This document shows, piece by piece, positions 58,987 to 64,000 of a stretch of 64,000 nt of DNA. The stretch lies in assembly GCA_029379385.1 (NCBI GenBank), contig CM055611.1, forward strand, positions 5,270,001-5,334,000, written 5' to 3'. Both the position numbers and the translations under genes were made by a program. This stretch comes from Quillaja saponaria. Its lineage: Eukaryota; Streptophyta; Magnoliopsida; Fabales; Quillajaceae. How positions within the stretch are numbered: position 1 is the first letter of the stretch; each line of letters starts with the position of its first letter. The notes below the pieces were generated by a model. It was not told where the DNA came from. It worked only from the letters and a program-made list of their open reading frames with translations, and did not search any database.

Positions 58987-61110
58987 CTTTATCATTGTTG
59001 CGATGTTTTTAATGTTACGTGTACATGTTTTACTCCACCTTATAACTTACTTCACTTCACCCTATAACTGCTCCACCTTATTACTCCCACATTTTTTAGT
59101 GTGAATTGAGAAGTTCGAGCTTATTGTGATATGAGTTTAAAATGAATTGACAGTGCACTAATAAGAAGATGTACTTAAATTGTATTGAAATAAATAGCAT
59201 ACCATGCTTTGAGAAATATGGGTGAAGACTCGAGATTATTTGTTGATATCGTAGCATTTTGGGAAAAAATTAGAGAATGTTGATGCTATATTGACTTCTT
59301 AGCCACTTAAGTGTCTGGGCACTTTGTGCTAGTAGTATGTCCTAAAATCAACAACATGTTATGTTAAGGGATATTACATTGTATACAATCTTATTCATGT
59401 TATTATTAATAAATAATGATATTTATTGAATTGAATAATTGCAAATATTATCATATGATAAGAGTTAGTAACTAACCATCACAAGTACAAAGAATTTAAG
59501 TAAAATGAAAATAAGTATTATGATAAGATCATGCTAATGAGATGAATTTATTTTAAATTAATTCTTAAATGTTTCTAATTATAGGATTACTAATTAGTGA
59601 ATTTAGATAGATTAGAGCATATCTAGTTAGCTTAAAAAGTTGAAGGTGACTAATATCATAGTAACTTGTGTATGAGGCACTAAGATAGTTAAATAGGTGC
59701 TCATTAGAGAATGAGTTCACTAAACTTGCTAGACTGAGAACACCTATATGGAGTTTCTCTATATGTCAATAGGTGATTCTTATGTTACAATTGTGCAAAT
59801 AGTCTTTTGACTTAAGACATCATAGTTATATTGTATGTATGTCATTATACTTTGATGTTATTTCTGATTTTATTAATAAGTTGCCTAAGAAGTAGTATTT
59901 GGGTATAGTCACTTACATATGGAAGTATGCAAATGCGCAATAAAAGATTTATCACTCTTAGTAGAAAATAGAGAATATCTTGTGTGGTCTATAAAAGATA
60001 TAACTTAAAATCAATGGTCATAGCAGGGTGGATATTAGAAAATCAATTTCTAATTTGACCAATGAAGTTATAATCTTATGATCTAGACATATGATTAAAT
60101 TTAGGTTTGACATTATTTTCATACCCAGATATATTTTATTCGAACATTGCATGATAGAATGATTGTATTGCACGGTAGCTATTAACAGAAAGATTCAAAA
60201 GATTCACAACCATATTCATACTATCATGGGTAGTCATCATGTTCTGCTAGACACCAATTTTGACTTGTAGGAAATCCTATTTTTCTTAAGTAAAAGGTGA
60301 ATTAAAAAAATTAATTTAAATAATTAGAATGAGTTCTAATTTAATTGGATGATGTCCAATAACAAAAATATGTTAAAGTTACATGCCTACTGCCATCAAT
60401 AGTTTGAACCTAAGGGGTCACAAAAAATATGATGATATTCAGTTAAGGAGAGTTTCAAGACAGTCATGTAATTGTTATAGTTTGTTACGCATTAGGTTTA
60501 ATTATGTAAAATCCTAATGTTAGCATAATCCTTAATGTGTTAGGATTATCCATTACATATGAAGGTAGCTAGTTTTTATAAATATAAGATTTAATAAACT
60601 AGTAAAAAATAAATAAAAATAATTATACGTACAATACAGAGAATCTAAAACCTTCATAAGGATTTTAGGCTAAATTCAATTCCTAAATTATAAGAAAGAT
60701 TTGATAACTTGTACAAGCACATAAAGAATCTATTGGTAACCCCTTATATCTTCAAGCATTAAGATCCTTGTTTGATTCGTCCTTAGCAATAGGGCACTTG
60801 TATTGTTATTATGCTCTTGGTGAATAAACAATAAGTGAAGCCAAATCAAGAATACGACGAAAGAATTGAAAGCTTCAAAGGTACACAATTCCATATCTAA
60901 CATGTTTAATTGTTAACTTAATTTTAAGATTTTTCATATAATCATAAGGATATTTAAGGTTAAAGTAATAAAAAATTTTAAATTTCACTATACATTTGAT
61001 TGCCATATTTTATACCGATCCTTTTCACTTTGTCAAGTACCGGCTTTTCTAGCCTTTGTTGTCCCCTCTCCCCCAAGAATAAGACTATTGGCATTCTAAC
61101 CATGTGTTAT
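58987..61110. other. AT-rich spacer, possible LTR debris
   Basis: No protein-coding sequence was recognised. The stretch 59340-60700 has an LTR-like look (a TATA-containing TTTTTATAAATATAAG near 60573 and a long leader), but I found no partner repeat, so no call is made. Confidence 0.35.
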
Positions 61111-61119
61111 CTACTCCAG

Positions 61120-61252
61120 CTTTCTTTCTAGGTCGAGTAAAAACTCGATACTTTTGGTGATTTCTTTCTCTCATGGATTATCAGCTAAAAAGTTGTGTAT
61201 TAGCTCTCGGAGTTGTTTGCTGGCATTATTGTGGTGAGCGATAGCCTTTTCC
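61120..61252 (-). pseudogene. Decayed protein-coding fragment, unidentified
   Basis: On the minus strand MEKAIAHHNNASKQLRELI..FLADNP, then a TGA, then in the same frame EKEITKSIEFLLDLERKLE, reads as a coherent charged helical sequence. The TGA is one base from CGA. There is no recognisable family, flanking exon or intact start context. It may be a piece of a transposon gene. Confidence 0.3.
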
Positions 61253-61722
61253 ATTTTTGAAATAAGATAAGCTCATCTGATTTGTGCAAGAAGATTCTTC
61301 TACAACAAATTTCATAATTAAAGCTGAAAAGCTAACTTAACAGAAGATTCGTGAAATTTGCATATGTAAAAATATCTTACTCAAAATAATCAATAATACT
61401 TTTGATATAACTTGTATAAACCCTTGGTTTATCATTCATAAAATGTTAACCATTTGAGTTTGATTTGATCCCGAATTGTATGTAGCTTGCGATGTGGGGG
61501 GTGATATTTCTCCTCTTGCAGTTGTTTTTTTACCTCGATATGCTTTGTTTTTCTGCTTTTTATTATATGCTAAATAACTTGAAAACTTTCATTAAGTAAC
61601 AAATAATAATCATATGAATTGTCGTTTGTTAAATCGAGTTTGAGAATAATAAATAAGTTATTTCTATTAGAAGTAGTCAAAACCATAAATTCATAAAAAT
61701 AAATTTAATAAAGATAACAATC

Positions 61723-61775
61723 AAATACACTACAACAAATATGCAAGACTAAAACATTGGGTTGCTACAAAGAAA
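61723..61775. repeat. Isolated CACTA-like terminus
   Basis: CACTACAACAAATATGCAAG matches the start of CACTA TIRs, but copia sequence begins almost at once, so only the terminus is recognisable. Could be chance. Confidence 0.3.
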
Positions 61776-62300
61776 TTTATGAGATATTTACAAAGAACCA
61801 AAGAATTTATGTTAGTGCATAGAAGACTTGATCACCATAAATTGATTGGTTAGTCAAAATTTGATTTTGTTGGTTGCAAAAAGGATCTCAAATCTACTTC
61901 ATGATATATTTTCATGTTAGCTAGGAGGTTGTATCTTGGAAAAGTTCTAAACAGACAATCACATATTCTTTCACTATGTGGGCTAAGTTTATTATTTGTT
62001 ATGAAACATCTATGCATAGTATGTGATTAAAGAACATGATAACTTATCTTAGTGTGGTTGACTCGATTTCTAGACCTCTTAAAATTTATTGTGTCTACAA
62101 TTTCTACCGTGACCTTCTCAAAAAACAATAATATTTCTAGCACATCAAAAGCCATAGATATCAAATATTTGACGACCATGAATTTTGTAAAGAAATGAGA
62201 TATTATGTTTGATCATATTAATATAGAATAAATGTTAGCAAATTCTATAACCTAAGGGATTTAGATCTGGGATTTTCAAAGGACACCTTGACATGCAACA
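61755..62300 (+). pseudogene. Copia RT end and RNase H remnant
   Basis: Broken plus-strand frames read RYLQRTKEFMLVHRRLD, FDFVGCKKDLKSTS then YIFMLA (61775-61920), and later SKAIDIKYLTTMNFVKK, DIMFDHINIE and ANSIT (62140-62250), in the standard order of the copia RNase H domain, with stops between. Upstream pol is absent. Confidence 0.7.
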
Positions 62301-63470
62301 TGGGGATTATAGAGTCTTTTAATATAATTGGTTGGTGTGAGTTTGTTTATTTTGTTTAGACTAGTGAGTATATTATTATATTCTTATATGTTATTTTAGG
62401 ACCTTGTTTTATTTACATTCTTTTTGATGATATGCTATGTTAACGATAATAAACATTATTTCATTATGATATGATTTATGTTATATGTGTACCATATAAT
62501 TTATATATGGCATGTCATTGCATTAAATTATTAAAAACTCATAGTCTGTCTTAAGTATAATTGTTATGACAATTTGGGGTACATCTCACAAATGACATTC
62601 GTTGGATATCTTAAGATGATAGTTGAAACATACAAGCTTGAATTAAACTTATGTGATTTCTAATACTTTTTGGAAGTATTTGGTTTATAAAGAAATCACT
62701 TGGAGGACATGCAATGAAAATAACATATATTGAGATCATGGTTGGATGATATTTTTTTTGCTACACTACCATATCTAGATCTTTTTTCGATTAGGTTGTT
62801 GACATTTGTAGCCATAGATTGGTTTTGTTTTGATTAAAGGATGCAATGTTTGCCATAATTCGATATTGATGACTTAGTCGGGTTGGCTTGTCTAAGGTGA
62901 ATTCTATAGACCAAAGTTTTTTAAAAAAATTATGGCCACAAAAAAGTTATACCTTATCAAGGAGTCGTTTTTGTAAAATCTGTTTTCATAATATTCTAAA
63001 ACTACAATTATTGTTACCCAAGTGGTAGAATGTTAGAAATTCTTAATATTGATTATCATTAATTGTATGATTTTGATTTAATAAAAAACGGGTTAAGGTT
63101 TGATCTAATTGAGACAAACTTTTGATTTATGTGATCAATTGGTTAGAGCTTAAGCACACCTATTGAGTATCATGTGGATTGGCAGTAAGTATTGGTTGAA
63201 TAACTTAATGAGTCTTTCATGGGAGGTCTCTTAAAATTTGATTATAAATAGGTTAGGTCCCCTCTTCTATCTCATAAGTTGTGTGTTCACTCCATTGAGA
63301 ATTGCTAGGAAATAGAAAATATAAAGAGAAAAACTTAGCTATCTTAAGGATTCAACTGTTCCGCTGTTATGACTCAATCAGGTACACGTATTATTTATAT
63401 ATTATTTTCTAAATTCATGTATAGATATTATAACAAATATTACAAATGTTGCTAGGTATTGTATCTTGGA
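62301..63470. other. Probable 3' LTR and flank of the copia remnant
   Basis: This follows the RNase H tail directly. It contains a promoter-like ATTATAAATAGG at 63241-63252 followed by a leader-like segment, as in an LTR R/U5 region. Without the partner LTR in the window the ends cannot be fixed. Confidence 0.35.
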
Positions 63471-63482
63471 TAGTAAGAACTC

Positions 63483-64000
63483 TTTTGCAGCTTGGGTTTT
63501 TAATTTTTATTCTTCTTAACAGGCATGTCAGATATGTCATCTTTGCTAGTCAAACTCTCCTTCCAAGATTTGTCATCAAGAGGATCAAGTAAATGTTCAC
63601 CATCATAATCATCCATGTCATTATCTTCATATTTTTCACCATCTTTGAGCTTAACAACTTCATTCATGTACTCCACTCTCATACATACAATCACCCTCAT
63701 CTGCACCATCTATATTTCCATATTCTCCAATAGTCATCTTCACATCATTTGAATAAATCTCATATAGATTCAACATTATATTTACTTATTAGCAGACAAA
63801 ATCAAATCAAGACCATCTTCGATCAAAGGTTTTGTCAGGATATAAAATATATATATATAAAATCTCCTTCTATGTGCCCATAACTACTTATCATTTAAGT
63901 AAGGCACGAGTAATTCACTTGTATGAGATTTCTACATTACCTCTTCTATACTCAGCAAATGGCTCTTTAAATAGTTTACCCATGTACTGCAGCTCAATGA
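63483..64000 (-). pseudogene. Possible Mutator-type transposase N-terminal remnant
   Basis: The minus strand reads IELQYMGKLFKEPFAEYRRG at the window edge (about 63930-64000), then stops, then an acidic stretch (EKYEDNDMDDYDGEHLLD, 63500-63709) with DKSWKESLTSKDD. A short N-terminal globular segment followed by an acidic linker recalls MULE transposases, but the match is by style only. Continues beyond the window. Confidence 0.3.

Noticed and set aside
58838..59010. CRISPR-like array
   Set aside because: The units are contiguous with no unique spacers, and the genome is a plant; this is a minisatellite.

Overview
This window reads as nuclear DNA of a dicotyledonous plant, probably woody (inference). 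It is AT-rich, its genes are split by GT-AG introns, and most of it is layered LTR retrotransposons and short DNA transposons. I found no rRNA, tRNA, CRISPR array or bacterial-type operon. I could name no species from sequence alone.

Four complete protein-coding genes can be rebuilt, all on the minus strand. (1) 556-5843: ten exons, 409 codons, a P-loop NTPase-like protein with one C-terminal membrane segment. (2) 25815-28146, (3) 32895-43827 and (4) 44646-52972: a tandem array of three four-exon genes for plant chloroplast-envelope quinone oxidoreductase homologues (ceQORH type, zinc-free MDR reductases) of 330, 329 and 329 codons. Coding exons 2, 3 and 4 are 142, 92 and 690 bases with identical phases in all three genes. 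Intron 3 is 171 bases in the first copy, 2.2 kb in the third and 7.6 kb in the second. The first copy has Asp in place of the first Gly of the nucleotide-binding AASGGVG motif.

Layout. 1-5843: P-loop gene, with a hAT-type element in intron 4. 5844-8300: AT-rich spacer with repeat and gene debris. 8319-22641: a decayed Ty1/copia element split by a Ty3/gypsy chromovirus-like element (9353-20120), whose 5' LTR is itself split by about 3.7 kb of another LTR-like sequence. 22660-25770: AT-rich spacer. 25815-52972: the ceQORH array. The spacer between the first two copies holds a long-TIR MITE, a CACTA-like fossil and a hAT MITE with perfect 8-bp target duplications. Intron 3 of the second copy holds a copia element that itself carries a hAT-like element. 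Intron 3 of the third copy holds a shrunken copia element, and its intron 1 holds a solo LTR and a TRIM-like relative. 52973-64000: no intact gene found, but MITEs, a CACTA-like end, a 20-bp minisatellite, copia RNase H debris and two decayed coding fragments.

The ceQORH genes probably encode paralogous NADPH-dependent reductases of reactive carbonyls or quinones at the plastid envelope. The main interest is divergence of the first copy and the way stacked transposons have enlarged introns without breaking the exons.
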